From Intestinibacillus massiliensis (GTDB lineage: Bacteria; Bacillota; Clostridia; Oscillospirales; Butyricicoccaceae): a DNA stretch of 35,716 bases. The notes below the pieces were generated by a model. That model was not told the DNA's origin. It saw only the letters and a program-made list of their open reading frames with translations, and made no database searches. The stretch's first letter is position 1. Every line of letters begins with the position of its first letter. Shown piece after piece: positions 8,466 to 15,932 of this stretch. The position numbers were made by a program, and so were the translations under genes. The stretch lies in contig NZ_LT707054.1 of the NCBI RefSeq assembly GCF_900155735.1, positions 96,041-131,756 of the forward strand. Direction: 5' to 3'.

Positions 8466-8529
8466 TAAAATTTTACAATTTTTTCACATTATCAAATTAA
8501 GTATACCGTGTGAAAAAGCGCACTGTCAA
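8461..8529 (-). promoter_or_regulatory. Na/Pi gene promoter with operator-like repeats
   Basis: On the minus strand TTGACA (8524-8529) and TATACT (8500-8505) are 18 nt apart, a strong sigma-A promoter. A perfect 9-bp inverted repeat, TTTTTCACA (8480-8488) and TGTGAAAAA (8509-8517), brackets the -10. On the plus strand TTAACT (8461), TTTACA (8472) and TTCACA (8483) recur with an exact 11-bp period, like the direct repeats bound by PhoP-type response regulators. Confidence 0.6.
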
Positions 8530-8605
8530 CCTGTATTACAAAAATTACGGAATCCTTTTCAGTTTTGTCCAGACGATAACCTTTTACAATTGGGAGATGA
8601 ATTTT

Positions 8606-9277
8606 TTGAAAAACCCTGTTATACTGTTATCATGCGGCAATACCGCGGGGGAATTGTCGCCGCAGCGCATCCTATCCGCCTATTACGGCGCGGCTTTCAC
8701 CGCGGCGGGCACGCTGGCCGCGGCTTTTACCGGCGGTGCGCCGGAGGCGGCCGCGGGACGTTTCGACGGCCTTGTGCTCACAGGGGGCGGCGACCTTGCC
8801 CCCTCCTATTATGGGCAATCCCCTGAAACCGATACCCTTGCCATAGTCCCGGCGCGCGACCAGGAGGAGCTCGCCCTGCTCGCGGCCTTTGCCGCGCGGG
8901 GCAAGCCCGTGCTCGGCATCTGCCGGGGCGTCCAGGTGCTGAACGTATTCTTCGGCGGCACGCTGGTGCAGCATATGGAAGGGCACGGGGGCGGCGTGCG
9001 CCATACCGTGCAGGCCCTGCCGGGCAGCCGCCTGCGCGCATGGTGCGGCGCGGCCTTTGAAACGAACAGCTACCATCACCAGGCCGTCGATGTACCCGGG
9101 CGTGGCCTGCGCGTCACGGCGCGCAGCACGGACGGCACGGCCGAGGGGCTGGAACACCGCTCCCTGCCGGTTTTTGGCGTGCAGTGGCATCCGGAGCGCC
9201 AGACCGCGGCGACCTGCATGGACACGCCGGACGGCCAGGAAGCCCTGTTCGCAGGCTTTGCGGCGCTGTGCGGATGA
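8606..9277 (+). CDS. Class I glutamine amidotransferase, gamma-glutamyl-GABA hydrolase (PuuD) type
   Basis: About 223 residues. The catalytic Cys is in GICRGVQ (residue 106), with the partner His and Glu in QWHPE (195 and 197) and the family motif NSYHHQAV, as in peptidase C26 enzymes that cleave gamma-glutamyl amides. I prefer the TTG at 8606 because GGGAG lies 9 nt upstream; an ATG at 8597 abuts that same site, and a start further upstream lacks one. It is the first of three collinear genes with 28-29 nt gaps. The physiological substrate is not known; no other putrescine-degradation gene is in the window. Confidence 0.82.
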   Translation: MKNPVILLSCGNTAGELSPQRILSAYYGAAFTAAGTLAAAFTGGAPEAAAGRFDGLVLTGGGDLAPSYYGQSPETDTLAIVPARDQEELALLAAFAARGKPVLGICRGVQVLNVFFGGTLVQHMEGHGGGVRHTVQALPGSRLRAWCGAAFETNSYHHQAVDVPGRGLRVTARSTDGTAEGLEHRSLPVFGVQWHPERQTAATCMDTPDGQEALFAGFAALCG

Positions 9278-9306
9278 AAAGACAAAGATAAGGGATGTAA
9301 TCATTT

Positions 9307-9654
9307 ATGGCACAAAATTATCGGATTATCAACCTGGAGGACGACCTCCCGACGGTCGAACAGGCCATGCGGCGGCTGGTCTGGGAGGTGCGCACCGCGC
9401 GCAAACAGGGCATACGCCTGCTCAAAGTGATCCATGGCTTCGGCTCGTCCGGCCGCGGCGGCAAAATCCGCCCGGCGGCGCGCCGAGAGCTGGAAACCCT
9501 GCAAAAGAGCGGCCACGTCCGCTTTTACATCCCGGGCGAACGGCTTTCGATCTTTGACGCGGACACCCGCCGCGCGCTCGACCTCGTCCCCGCCCTGCGC
9601 GGGGATTCCGACCTCGATCGCCACAACAACGGCGTCACCCTGGTCGTCCTCTGA
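9307..9654 (+). CDS. Smr-domain protein
   Basis: A 115-residue protein whose middle and end match the Smr (small MutS-related) domain: KVIHGFGSSGRGGKIRPAAR, then a hydrophobic strand and the closing NNGVTLVVL. Smr domains are found in MutS2 and as stand-alone proteins, where they act as nucleases on DNA or on RNA at stalled ribosomes. This copy stands alone, without MutS2 core or coiled coil. The spacing of the AAGGGA site to the ATG is rather long (about 11 nt). It lies between the amidotransferase and the zincin gene in the same direction, suggesting co-transcription. Confidence 0.78.
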   Translation: MAQNYRIINLEDDLPTVEQAMRRLVWEVRTARKQGIRLLKVIHGFGSSGRGGKIRPAARRELETLQKSGHVRFYIPGERLSIFDADTRRALDLVPALRGDSDLDRHNNGVTLVVL

Positions 9655-9682
9655 ACGGCAAAACAAAGGAAGTGTATCAATT

Positions 9683-10060
9683 ATGGTAACCATCGACGAG
9701 GCGCATGACCTGCTGGACGAGGTCGCGCAGGAACTGCCCGAGGAATTTTGGGAAGGCCTGAACGGCGGCGTATCCCTGCTGCCGCAGTCCAAGCGCAGCC
9801 CAGAAGCCCGGGCGGACGACCTCTACGTGCTGGGGGAATACCGCATCGACCCGGCGCTGGGGCGCTATATCAACATTTATTACGGCTCGTTCCAGCGCCT
9901 GTTCGGCGATATCCCGCCGCAGCGGCTCAAGAAAAAGCTGCGCAAGACGCTGTTCCACGAATTTACGCACCATGTGGAATCTCTTGCAGGCGAGCGCGGC
10001 CTGGAGATCAAGGACGCGGAGCAGATGGCGCGCTACCTGCGTTCCCACGGCGAAGGATGA
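9683..10060 (+). CDS. Zincin-like metallopeptidase family protein
   Basis: A 125-residue protein with a HExxH zinc site, HEFTH at residues 92-96, followed by HVES, and an N-terminal region rich in acidic residues. It resembles the short stand-alone zincins of family PF06262 (formerly DUF1025). Such proteins have the predicted protease fold, but their substrates are unknown. The ATG at 9683 follows AAAGGA at about 12 nt. It is the last gene before a strong terminator and is probably co-transcribed with the Smr gene. Confidence 0.8.
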   Translation: MVTIDEAHDLLDEVAQELPEEFWEGLNGGVSLLPQSKRSPEARADDLYVLGEYRIDPALGRYINIYYGSFQRLFGDIPPQRLKKKLRKTLFHEFTHHVESLAGERGLEIKDAEQMARYLRSHGEG

Positions 10061-10062
10061 AC

Positions 10063-10105
10063 AAAAAAGCCCCGCGGCTGCATAAGCAGCCGCGGGGCTT
10101 TCCCA
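10063..10105. terminator. Bidirectional intrinsic terminator
   Basis: GCCCCGCGGCTGC and GCAGCCGCGGGGC pair around a 4-nt loop, with six A on the left and a short T run on the right. It serves the zincin gene and the convergent AraC gene. Confidence 0.85.
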
Positions 10106-10117
10106 TGGATACGCCGT

Positions 10118-10972
10118 TTACTGCTTTTCCGCCCGGTAGATGCGGTATGCCGTCGGCGACATGCCGACATATTTGCGGAACAGCTTGTCCAGGTGCCCCG
10201 GCCCGTCGAAGCCGGTGGCCTCCGCGATCCGTGTCACATTCTCCCGCGTGTTCATAAGCAGGGACTGCGCCTCGCCGATGCGCCGCCGCAGGATATACTG
10301 CCGCACAGAATAACCGGTTTCCCGCTTGAACACATGCGCCAGGTGATACGGGCTGACGCGGAACCGCGCGCCGAGCGCCTCCAGCGTGAGCGCCTCTGCG
10401 TAATGCTCCGCGATATACTCCTTGACGCGCGTGCAAAGCGGCGCGCCCGCAGTATCCTGTGCCGCCGCCCCTTCCCCGGCCATCTGTCCCGCCAGCAGCA
10501 CGGCTGCGAGCATGAGCTGCTGGCAAAGCTGCGCGTCCAGGGCGGTGTCTGCGGCGGCATGGTGGTTGATCATGTAAAGCAGCGCGCACAGCTCGTCGAA
10601 CTGTGCAGGACGGTGGAAAACCGGGGAGGCGCCCGGCGGGAGCAAGCAGTTTTCCCGCAAATCCCCGTGCCGGATATTGGTCACGCCGATGCACAGCGTT
10701 TCGTAAGGCATGTCATGGTAAATCAGTTCGTCGTGCACCTGCCCGCTGTTGCAAATCACCACGTCCCCCTCGGAAATCGCGAAGCGCCGCCCGTCCAGGC
10801 AATACATCCCGTGCCCCTGGCAAATAAGCAGGATTTCCACAATGCCGCTGTGGCTGTGCATCATGTGGGAGTGCTCCTCCGTCGTGCGGTGGTCGATATG
10901 TACGAGGTGCGGCTGCCCGGGCGGCAACCCCGCGCGCCCCTCCTCTGTAAACACAATATACTGCTGCTGCAT
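10118..10972 (-). CDS. AraC-family transcriptional regulator with cupin sensor domain
   Basis: A 284-residue regulator. The first 150 residues look like a cupin ligand-binding domain (HSHMMHSHSGIVEILLICQG, FAISEGDVVICNSGQVHD), with several histidines that could bind a metal or sugar. The last 100 residues hold the two helix-turn-helix motifs of AraC/XylS proteins (LTLEALGARFRVSPYHLAHVF and the GFDGPGHLDKLFRKYVGMSPTAYR signature). The ATG at 10972 has GGAGGGG about 9 nt upstream. No target operon adjoins it, so its regulon is unknown; sugar metabolism is typical of this subtype. Confidence 0.88.
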   Translation of the reverse strand: MQQQYIVFTEEGRAGLPPGQPHLVHIDHRTTEEHSHMMHSHSGIVEILLICQGHGMYCLDGRRFAISEGDVVICNSGQVHDELIYHDMPYETLCIGVTNIRHGDLRENCLLPPGASPVFHRPAQFDELCALLYMINHHAAADTALDAQLCQQLMLAAVLLAGQMAGEGAAAQDTAGAPLCTRVKEYIAEHYAEALTLEALGARFRVSPYHLAHVFKRETGYSVRQYILRRRIGEAQSLLMNTRENVTRIAEATGFDGPGHLDKLFRKYVGMSPTAYRIYRAEKQ

Positions 10973-11000
10973 ACCGCGCGCCCCTCCCGGGCAAGCCAAA

Positions 11001-11030
11001 CGGCAAACGGGAGCCGTTTGCCGCTTTTTT
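11001..11030. terminator. Hairpin terminator downstream of rpoD operon
   Basis: CGGCAAACGG and CCGTTTGCCG form a 10-bp stem with a 3-nt loop. The strong T run (six T) is on the plus strand. On the minus strand, where the rpoD operon ends, the stem is followed by TTTGG only, so termination there may be leaky. Confidence 0.6.
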
Positions 11031-11034
11031 ACTG

Positions 11035-11121
11035 TTACTTAAACTTTTTCGCTACCAGGATCAGGATCGGGACCGCAATCGCCGCCCCGATGAGCCAGCA
11101 GGCCGCCATCATCAGTGCCAT
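11035..11121 (-). CDS. 28-residue single-span membrane peptide behind rpoD
   Basis: A short ORF starting with ATG four bases after the rpoD stop. The product begins [10 protein letters not shown], continues as one hydrophobic span of about 22 residues and ends in AKKFK, a positive-inside anchor. The start lies so close to rpoD that translational coupling is possible; no good independent ribosome-binding site is seen. It sits before the operon's terminator hairpin. It could be a chance ORF, but the clean membrane-span-plus-lysine composition in a GC-rich genome argues against that. Confidence 0.5.
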   Translation of the reverse strand: MALMMAACWLIGAAIAVPILILVAKKFK

Positions 11122-11125
11122 CGCG

Positions 11126-12358
11126 TCAGTTCAGGAAGTCCTTGAGCTTCTTCGAGCGGCTCGGGTGGCGCAGCTTGCGCAGCGCCTTGGCTTCGATCTG
11201 GCGGATACGCTCGCGCGTGACGTTGAATTCCTTGCCAACCTCCTCGAGCGTGCGGGTGCGGCCGTCCTCGATGCCGAAGCGCAGGCGCAGGACCTTTTCC
11301 TCGCGCGGCGTCAGCGTCTTGAGCACCTCGACCAACTGCTCCTTGAGCAGCATGAAGGATGCGGCTTCGGCCGGTTCCGGCGCATCGTCGTCCGGGATGA
11401 AGTCGCCGAGGTGGGAATCCTCCTCCTCGCCGATGGGGGTCTCGAGGGAGACCGGCTCCTGCGCGATCTTGAGGATGTCGCGCACGCGGTCGACCGGCAT
11501 GTTCATCTCCGTGGCGATCTCCTCCGGCGTCGGGTCGTGGCCAAGCTCCTGCAGGAGCTGGCGGGAGACGCGGATGACCTTGTTGATCGTTTCGACCATG
11601 TGCACGGGGATACGGATCGTGCGCGCCTGGTCGGCGATCGCGCGGGTGATCGCCTGGCGGATCCACCACGTCGCATACGTCGAGAACTTGAAGCCCTTGG
11701 TGGAGTCGAACTTCTCGACCGCCTTGATCAGGCCGAGGTTGCCCTCCTGGATCAGGTCGAGGAACAGCATGCCGCGGCCGACATAGCGCTTCGCGATGGA
11801 TACGACCAGGCGGAGGTTGGCCTCCGCAAGGCGCTTTTTCGCCCGCTCGCCCGCGGAAATCGCGCGCGTCAGCGTGCGGCGCTCCTCGTCCGTCAGCGCG
11901 CTGCTCTTTTCCTTGAGCGTCTTGACCGCGTCGTTGCCCGCGAGCATCTGCTCCGCGAGCTTGACCTCCTCCTCCGGGCTGAGCAGGTCGACCTTGCCGA
12001 TCTCCTTCAGGTACATGCGCACCGGGTCGTCGATCGCGAAGTTTTCCGCCATCGCGGACGGGTCTGCAAGCTCTTCCTCGGGCACTTCCTCGATCTTTTC
12101 GGCCTCGAACTCCTCGTCCTCGTCCACCAGGTCAAGCGCGGCCAGCTCCGCGCCCTCGATCTCGATGCCCATGCTTTCGAGCGTCTCATACAGCTTATCC
12201 AGCTGGTCGGATTCCAGGTTGACGTCTGCCAGCGCATCCGCCATCTCTTTGAGCGTCAGCTTACCCTTTTTCTTGCCCATTTCGAGCAAATCACGGACGG
12301 CCTGCTTCTGCGCATCCATATCCGGCGCGCCCTGGGGGGCCTGTGCACTCTGTGTCAT
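11126..12358 (-). CDS. rpoD: Primary sigma factor RpoD/SigA
   Basis: A 410-residue principal sigma factor. After an acidic N-terminal region 1.1 come region 1.2 ([22 protein letters not shown]), region 2 with the -10 recognition helix ([18 protein letters not shown]), region 3 ([11 protein letters not shown]) and region 4.2 for -35 recognition ([20 protein letters not shown]). It directs RNA polymerase to housekeeping promoters, many of which are visible in this window. The ATG overlaps the dnaG stop by 4 nt (ATGA), and GGAGG lies 9 nt upstream. It is part of the dgt-dnaG-rpoD macromolecular-synthesis operon. Confidence 0.97.
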   Translation of the reverse strand: MTQSAQAPQGAPDMDAQKQAVRDLLEMGKKKGKLTLKEMADALADVNLESDQLDKLYETLESMGIEIEGAELAALDLVDEDEEFEAEKIEEVPEEELADPSAMAENFAIDDPVRMYLKEIGKVDLLSPEEEVKLAEQMLAGNDAVKTLKEKSSALTDEERRTLTRAISAGERAKKRLAEANLRLVVSIAKRYVGRGMLFLDLIQEGNLGLIKAVEKFDSTKGFKFSTYATWWIRQAITRAIADQARTIRIPVHMVETINKVIRVSRQLLQELGHDPTPEEIATEMNMPVDRVRDILKIAQEPVSLETPIGEEEDSHLGDFIPDDDAPEPAEAASFMLLKEQLVEVLKTLTPREEKVLRLRFGIEDGRTRTLEEVGKEFNVTRERIRQIEAKALRKLRHPSRSKKLKDFLN

Positions 12359-14127
12359 ACTCTATTTCCTCCATAGCTCTTTTTTTCTCTTTGTTTCCGG
12401 CTCATTGCGAGCAGCGGGTCTTCGCCGTCCAGGGCGCCGTCCGCCTGCCGCAGCGCGCGCTGCGTTTCAATGATGTTTATGTAATCGTCGAGCGCCTTCT
12501 CGCGCTTCCCGACGGCGACCGGGGTGGCCAGGATGCCCGAAAGCAGATCCATTTCGCTTTGCTCCAGCCAGCCCTCGCACGCGGGCACCGTTATCAGGAT
12601 GCCCTTCCCGTGCAGCTCGCGCGCGTAGCCGTAGATTTTCTCCAGCACGGGCGCGGAAAAGTGCCCGGGCGGCAGCCGCTCCCACAGGTAATCCATGGTT
12701 TCCGGGCTTTCAAACACCAGCCGCAGGACGCCTTCCTCCGCGCGCGCGGACTTGACGTCCGTATATTGCAGCGTGCGGTCCTTGGGCTGCACGGCGGCCA
12801 CCGGCGCGCGGATTTCGCGCCGCTCGGCGGTCTTCTGCTTCTTGCGCCGGATGGCGAGCGCGCGGCGCACCTCGACCTGCATGGCCTCCATGCTGATGCG
12901 CGCCATCTGCGCCGCGCGGCCGGTATAGACCTCGCGCTCGACCGCGCCGTCGATCCTGGCAAGCTCCCGCGCCGCGTCCTGCAAAAAGCCGACGCGCTGC
13001 TCGTCCTCGTCCAGGTCGTACTTGGCGGCGATGCTGTCCAGCCGGTAGGCGATATGGTTCTCCGATTGCTCGATCAGGCGCCGGTAAGCGTCCGGCCCCT
13101 TGTCCTTGATGAACTCGTCCGGGTCCTTCGCCCCCGGGATGCGCAGCACCTTGACCGAAAGGTCGGCCTTTTTCAGGATGTCGATGGCGCGCTGCGCCGC
13201 CGCCTGCCCCGCGCCGTCCGCGTCGTAGGAGATGACGATCTCCTTCGTGTGCCGCGCGATCAGGCGCGCCTGCTCCTCGGTCAGCGAGGTGCCGAGCGAG
13301 GCCACCGCCGAGTCGAACCCGGCCTGGTGCAGCGCGATCACGTCCATATAGCCCTCCGCGAGGATAAAGTACTCCGCCTTGGTCTTTTTCGCGATGTTGA
13401 GGGCAAAAAGGTTCCGGCTTTTGTGGAACACCATCGTTTCCGGGGAGTTGAGGTACTTCGGCTTGGAGTCGTCCATGACGCGCCCGCCGAAGGCGATCAC
13501 CTGCCCGCGCGTATCGATGATCGGGAACATCACGCGGTTGCGGAAACGGTCGTAAACGTGCCCTTTTTCGCTCTTGGACGCAAGCCCGGCGTCCAGCAGC
13601 TCGTCCTTCGTGTAGCCCTTGGCCTGCATCGCGTCCAGCAGCGCGGAAAAGCTGTCCGGCGCAAACCCGAGGCCGAAGCGGTTCATCGTCTTGCGCGTCA
13701 GCCCGCGCCTGGCGAAATACTGCTGCACGCGCACATGCTCCGGCGCCCAAAGCTCGTCGTAAAAAAACCGCGCCGCATCCCGGCACAGGCACAGCACCCG
13801 CTCCCGCCGGTGCGCCGCGCGCGGGTCCGCCCGGTCCTCTGGCACCTGCATGCCCGCCTGGTTGGCCAGGAAGCGCACCGCGTCCGGGAACTCCAGCCCC
13901 TCTGCGCGCATAATGAAATTGATCACGCCGCCGCCCGCGCCGCAGCCGAAGCAGTGGTAAATCTGCTTGTCGGGCGCGACCGAAAAGGAGGCCGACTTCT
14001 CGTTGTGGAAGGGGCACAGGCCAAAGTAGTTCGCGCCGCTCTTTTTGAGCTGCACATACCGCGAAACCACGTCCAGGATATCGCACCGGGCGGTCAGTTC
14101 GTCGAGGAAACCGCGGTCAAACGCCAT
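12355..14127 (-). CDS. dnaG: DNA primase
   Basis: A 590-residue primase that makes RNA primers for the replication fork. The N-terminal CHC2 zinc finger has Cys38, His41, Cys59 and Cys62. The TOPRIM catalytic core follows, with the conserved glutamate in [16 protein letters not shown] and the DxD in SYDADGAGQ. The C-terminal part is the helicase-binding region. AAGGAGG lies 8 nt before the ATG. Its stop overlaps the start of rpoD, and dgt lies 36 nt upstream in the same direction. Confidence 0.97.
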   Translation of the reverse strand: MAFDRGFLDELTARCDILDVVSRYVQLKKSGANYFGLCPFHNEKSASFSVAPDKQIYHCFGCGAGGGVINFIMRAEGLEFPDAVRFLANQAGMQVPEDRADPRAAHRRERVLCLCRDAARFFYDELWAPEHVRVQQYFARRGLTRKTMNRFGLGFAPDSFSALLDAMQAKGYTKDELLDAGLASKSEKGHVYDRFRNRVMFPIIDTRGQVIAFGGRVMDDSKPKYLNSPETMVFHKSRNLFALNIAKKTKAEYFILAEGYMDVIALHQAGFDSAVASLGTSLTEEQARLIARHTKEIVISYDADGAGQAAAQRAIDILKKADLSVKVLRIPGAKDPDEFIKDKGPDAYRRLIEQSENHIAYRLDSIAAKYDLDEDEQRVGFLQDAARELARIDGAVEREVYTGRAAQMARISMEAMQVEVRRALAIRRKKQKTAERREIRAPVAAVQPKDRTLQYTDVKSARAEEGVLRLVFESPETMDYLWERLPPGHFSAPVLEKIYGYARELHGKGILITVPACEGWLEQSEMDLLSGILATPVAVGKREKALDDYINIIETQRALRQADGALDGEDPLLAMSRKQREKKSYGGNRV

Positions 14128-14163
14128 ACTTTAGTCCTCCTTCCTCGTGATAGAATACATGTT

Positions 14164-15174
14164 TCAGTCGTCAAACGGGTTCCAGCTCTTGGGGATAAAG
14201 AGCTTTTTATACATCATGATCGAGTACCGGTCGGTCATGCACGCGATGTAGTCGCACACCACGCGCGCGCGGCTGTCCCGGTCCATCAGCTGCCGGTAAT
14301 CCTCCGGCAGCTCGTCGATATGCCCGTAAAAATACCCATACAGCGCGCGCAGCATATCCATCGCCCGTGCCTCCTCGGCCTGCGCCTTGGTGCCCTTGTA
14401 GATGCTCTGGAAATTGAAGCGCCGCAGCGCCAGCATGGCCTCGTGGATTTCTGCGTCCATGCCGATGCCGCCGGTGCGCTCGCCGTATGTAATCATATTG
14501 CTGACCAGCGTATCGATGCGCTGGCCGTGCGTGTCCCCGAGCGTCGCGCGCAGTTCTCCGGGGATATCCGCCTGCCGGATCAGCCCGGCGCGCAGCGCGT
14601 CGTCGATATCGTGGTTGATGTACGCGATGCGGTCGGCAAAGTGGATGATCTGCCCTTCCAGCGTCTGTGCCTTTTTGCCGCCGGTGTGGCAGACGATGCC
14701 GTCGCGCACCTCCCAGGTCAGGTTCAGCCCCCGGCCATCGTGCTCGATGCGCTCCACCACGCGCAGGCTCTGCTCGTTGTGCCGGAAGCCCTCCTCGCAC
14801 ACGTCATTGAGCGCGGCCTCGCCCGCGTGGCCGAAGGGCGTATGCCCCAGGTCGTGCCCGAGCGCGATCGCCTCGGTCAGGTCCTCGTTAAGGCACAGCG
14901 CGCGGGCGACGGTGCGGGCGATCTGCGCGACCTCCAGCGTATGCGTCAGCCGGGCGCGGTAATGGTCGCCCTCGGGCGAAATGAAGACCTGCGTCTTGTT
15001 GGACAGCCGCCGGAACGCCTTGGAGTGGATGATGCGGTCGCGGTCGCGCTGGTAGCAGGTGCGCATGGGGCAGGGGGCGATTTCCCGCTCGCGCCCGCGC
15101 GTATGCGCGGCCAGTGCGGCGCCCTTGCCCAAAACCTGCGCTTCCCGCGCCTCCAGCCGTTCCCTTACCGTCAT
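14164..15174 (-). CDS. dgt: dGTPase-like HD-domain deoxynucleotide triphosphohydrolase
   Basis: A 336-residue HD-domain phosphohydrolase. It has the family block KAFRRLSNKTQVF, His78 in LTHTLEV, and the HD pair His107-Asp108 in GHDLGHTPFGHAGE that binds the metals. This group hydrolyses dGTP or other dNTPs to the nucleoside and triphosphate and helps balance nucleotide pools. I start it at the ATG 15174, preceded by AGGAAGG at 10 nt; an upstream TTG would add ten residues. It is the first gene of the operon with dnaG and rpoD, a frequent arrangement in Clostridia. Confidence 0.92.
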   Translation of the reverse strand: MTVRERLEAREAQVLGKGAALAAHTRGREREIAPCPMRTCYQRDRDRIIHSKAFRRLSNKTQVFISPEGDHYRARLTHTLEVAQIARTVARALCLNEDLTEAIALGHDLGHTPFGHAGEAALNDVCEEGFRHNEQSLRVVERIEHDGRGLNLTWEVRDGIVCHTGGKKAQTLEGQIIHFADRIAYINHDIDDALRAGLIRQADIPGELRATLGDTHGQRIDTLVSNMITYGERTGGIGMDAEIHEAMLALRRFNFQSIYKGTKAQAEEARAMDMLRALYGYFYGHIDELPEDYRQLMDRDSRARVVCDYIACMTDRYSIMMYKKLFIPKSWNPFDD

Positions 15175-15218
15175 AGCCGCCCTGCCTTCCTGCGTCCGCC
15201 ACAAACCGTTCTACATGT

Positions 15219-15224
15219 ATAATA
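15219..15224 (-). promoter_or_regulatory. Extended -10 of the dgt-dnaG-rpoD operon
   Basis: On the minus strand TATTAT is preceded by TGG, an extended -10. No good -35 is visible. It lies 45 nt upstream of the dgt start. Confidence 0.35.
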
Positions 15225-15323
15225 CCAAGCGGGTTTGTCTTTCCCTCTTTTTTTTCGTAAATTATTTTTTAAATATTATCCCGGGCGCGCCCTGCGTGCA
15301 ATCCGCAAGTTTTCGCGCCCCTC

Positions 15324-15352
15324 TTGCAATCTTTCCCAAAGTATGCTATGAT
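15324..15352 (+). promoter_or_regulatory. Plus-strand promoter without an evident gene
   Basis: TTGCAA (15324-15329) and TATGAT (15347-15352) are 17 nt apart. Transcription would begin near 15359 and run antisense through the sRNA toward the terminator at 15713-15756. Confidence 0.45.
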
Positions 15353-15360
15353 TACTCATG

Positions 15361-15461
15361 GAAAACAAAAATGCGGCAGCCTCCCGGGTGTGACAGCACC
15401 CGGGAAGCCTATGCAGGTGAGCACGCACCTACACAACGGCCATTCACAGGCCGTACCGCGG
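15361..15461 (-). ncRNA. Putative ~100-nt cloverleaf sRNA
   Basis: The minus-strand transcript would start at about 15460, set by the promoter at 15467-15495. It folds into a four-way junction. P1 is 15455-15459 with 15373-15377 (GCGGU/GCCGC). P2 is ACGGCC (15449-15454) with GGCCGU (15436-15441). P3 is AGGUG (15426-15430) with CACCU (15415-15419). P4 is a 13-bp stem of 15397-15409 with 15378-15390 around a CUGUCA loop. P4 abuts P1, and P1 is followed at once by a U-rich tract (15362-15372), as in an intrinsic terminator. I see no match to 6S, SRP, tmRNA, RNase P or common riboswitches. Whether it acts in trans or as a leader of the dgt operon 187 nt further on is unknown. Confidence 0.6.
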
Positions 15462-15466
15462 ATTAC

Positions 15467-15495
15467 AGTATACCACATTTCCCCCTTTTTTACAA
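15467..15495 (-). promoter_or_regulatory. Promoter of the putative sRNA
   Basis: On the minus strand TTGTAA (15490-15495) and TATACT (15467-15472) have a 17-nt spacer and a TGG extended -10. The predicted start coincides with the first stem of the RNA. Confidence 0.65.
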
Positions 15496-15712
15496 CCCCG
15501 GGCCAGCCACCGCCTCCGGTTTATTTACATTTTTGTACATAAACCCTGGCCCGGCGTCCCATCGCGGCAAAAAGGCAGCCCCCTTTTGCCGCCCTGTTTT
15601 GCGTTCTGGTTGTGGCGCGTCCCCTCCTCGGGATTTGAACTGTATGGGGGTTTGTGGCGCTGTTCCCCGCGCCCGCGTTTCTGACGATATGCGGCTTTTG
15701 CCGCCCCGCCGG

Positions 15713-15756
15713 ACGCTGTGTAGGACTTCAACATCCTGCGCAGCGTTTTTTGTTTT
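15713..15756 (+). terminator. Orphan plus-strand intrinsic terminator
   Basis: CGCTGTGTAGGA pairs with TCCTGCGCAGCG (12 bp with two G-T pairs) around an 8-nt loop and is followed by TTTTTTGTTTT. No plus-strand gene precedes it. Confidence 0.65.
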
Positions 15757-15890
15757 CCCGCGCACGGCGGGAGGGGTTTTGTCCTTTTTTTTATCCCCTC
15801 CCTGTCCGCGGCGTGCGGAAAACCGGCGGGGCGGCGTGGTGCGCCGCCATCCGGCACGTCCCCCGGCCGGGCGGGGGGCCACAGAAAACT

Positions 15891-15924
15891 AACACGGACA
15901 GCGTGATGCTGTCCGTGTTTTTTT
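15891..15924. terminator. Terminator downstream of yigZ
   Basis: AACACGGACAGC and GCTGTCCGTGTT form a 12-bp stem with loop GTGAT. Eight T follow on the plus strand; on the minus strand, the yigZ side, AGTTTTC follows. Confidence 0.75.
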
Positions 15925-15932
15925 GCGCCTGT

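Larger units (their letters stand above)
15175..15932. other. Long gene-free region with RNA-like structure
   Basis: No credible protein gene is seen in about 760 bp. It holds the dgt promoter, the putative sRNA at 15361-15461, a plus-strand promoter at 15324-15352, a two-part stem-loop at 15498-15554 (CCGGGCCAG with CTGGCCCGG, then GGTTTAT with ATAAACC), a hairpin at 15565-15591, a plus-strand terminator at 15713-15756 and the hairpin ending yigZ. Confidence 0.6.

Noticed and set aside
10193-12376. A 727-codon plus-strand open frame.
   Set aside because: It is antisense to the AraC gene and rpoD; both minus-strand genes are unmistakable.
12343-15222. A 959-codon plus-strand open frame.
   Set aside because: It is the antisense shadow of dnaG and dgt, has no ribosome-binding site and an arginine/histidine-rich nonsense composition.
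15448-15461. AGGCCGTACCGCG resembles the T-box core sequence.
   Set aside because: It lacks the GGGUGG part, no specifier stem or antiterminator/terminator pair follows, and no aminoacylation gene lies downstream on that strand.
15324-15542. A 72-codon plus-strand frame inside the gene-free region.
   Set aside because: It begins at the -35 of the plus promoter, so its start would not be transcribed, and it has no ribosome-binding site.
15631-15645. GTTCAAATCC on the minus strand looks like a tRNA T-loop, as in an att-site remnant.
   Set aside because: The flanking bases cannot form a T stem or acceptor stem, and no integrase is near.
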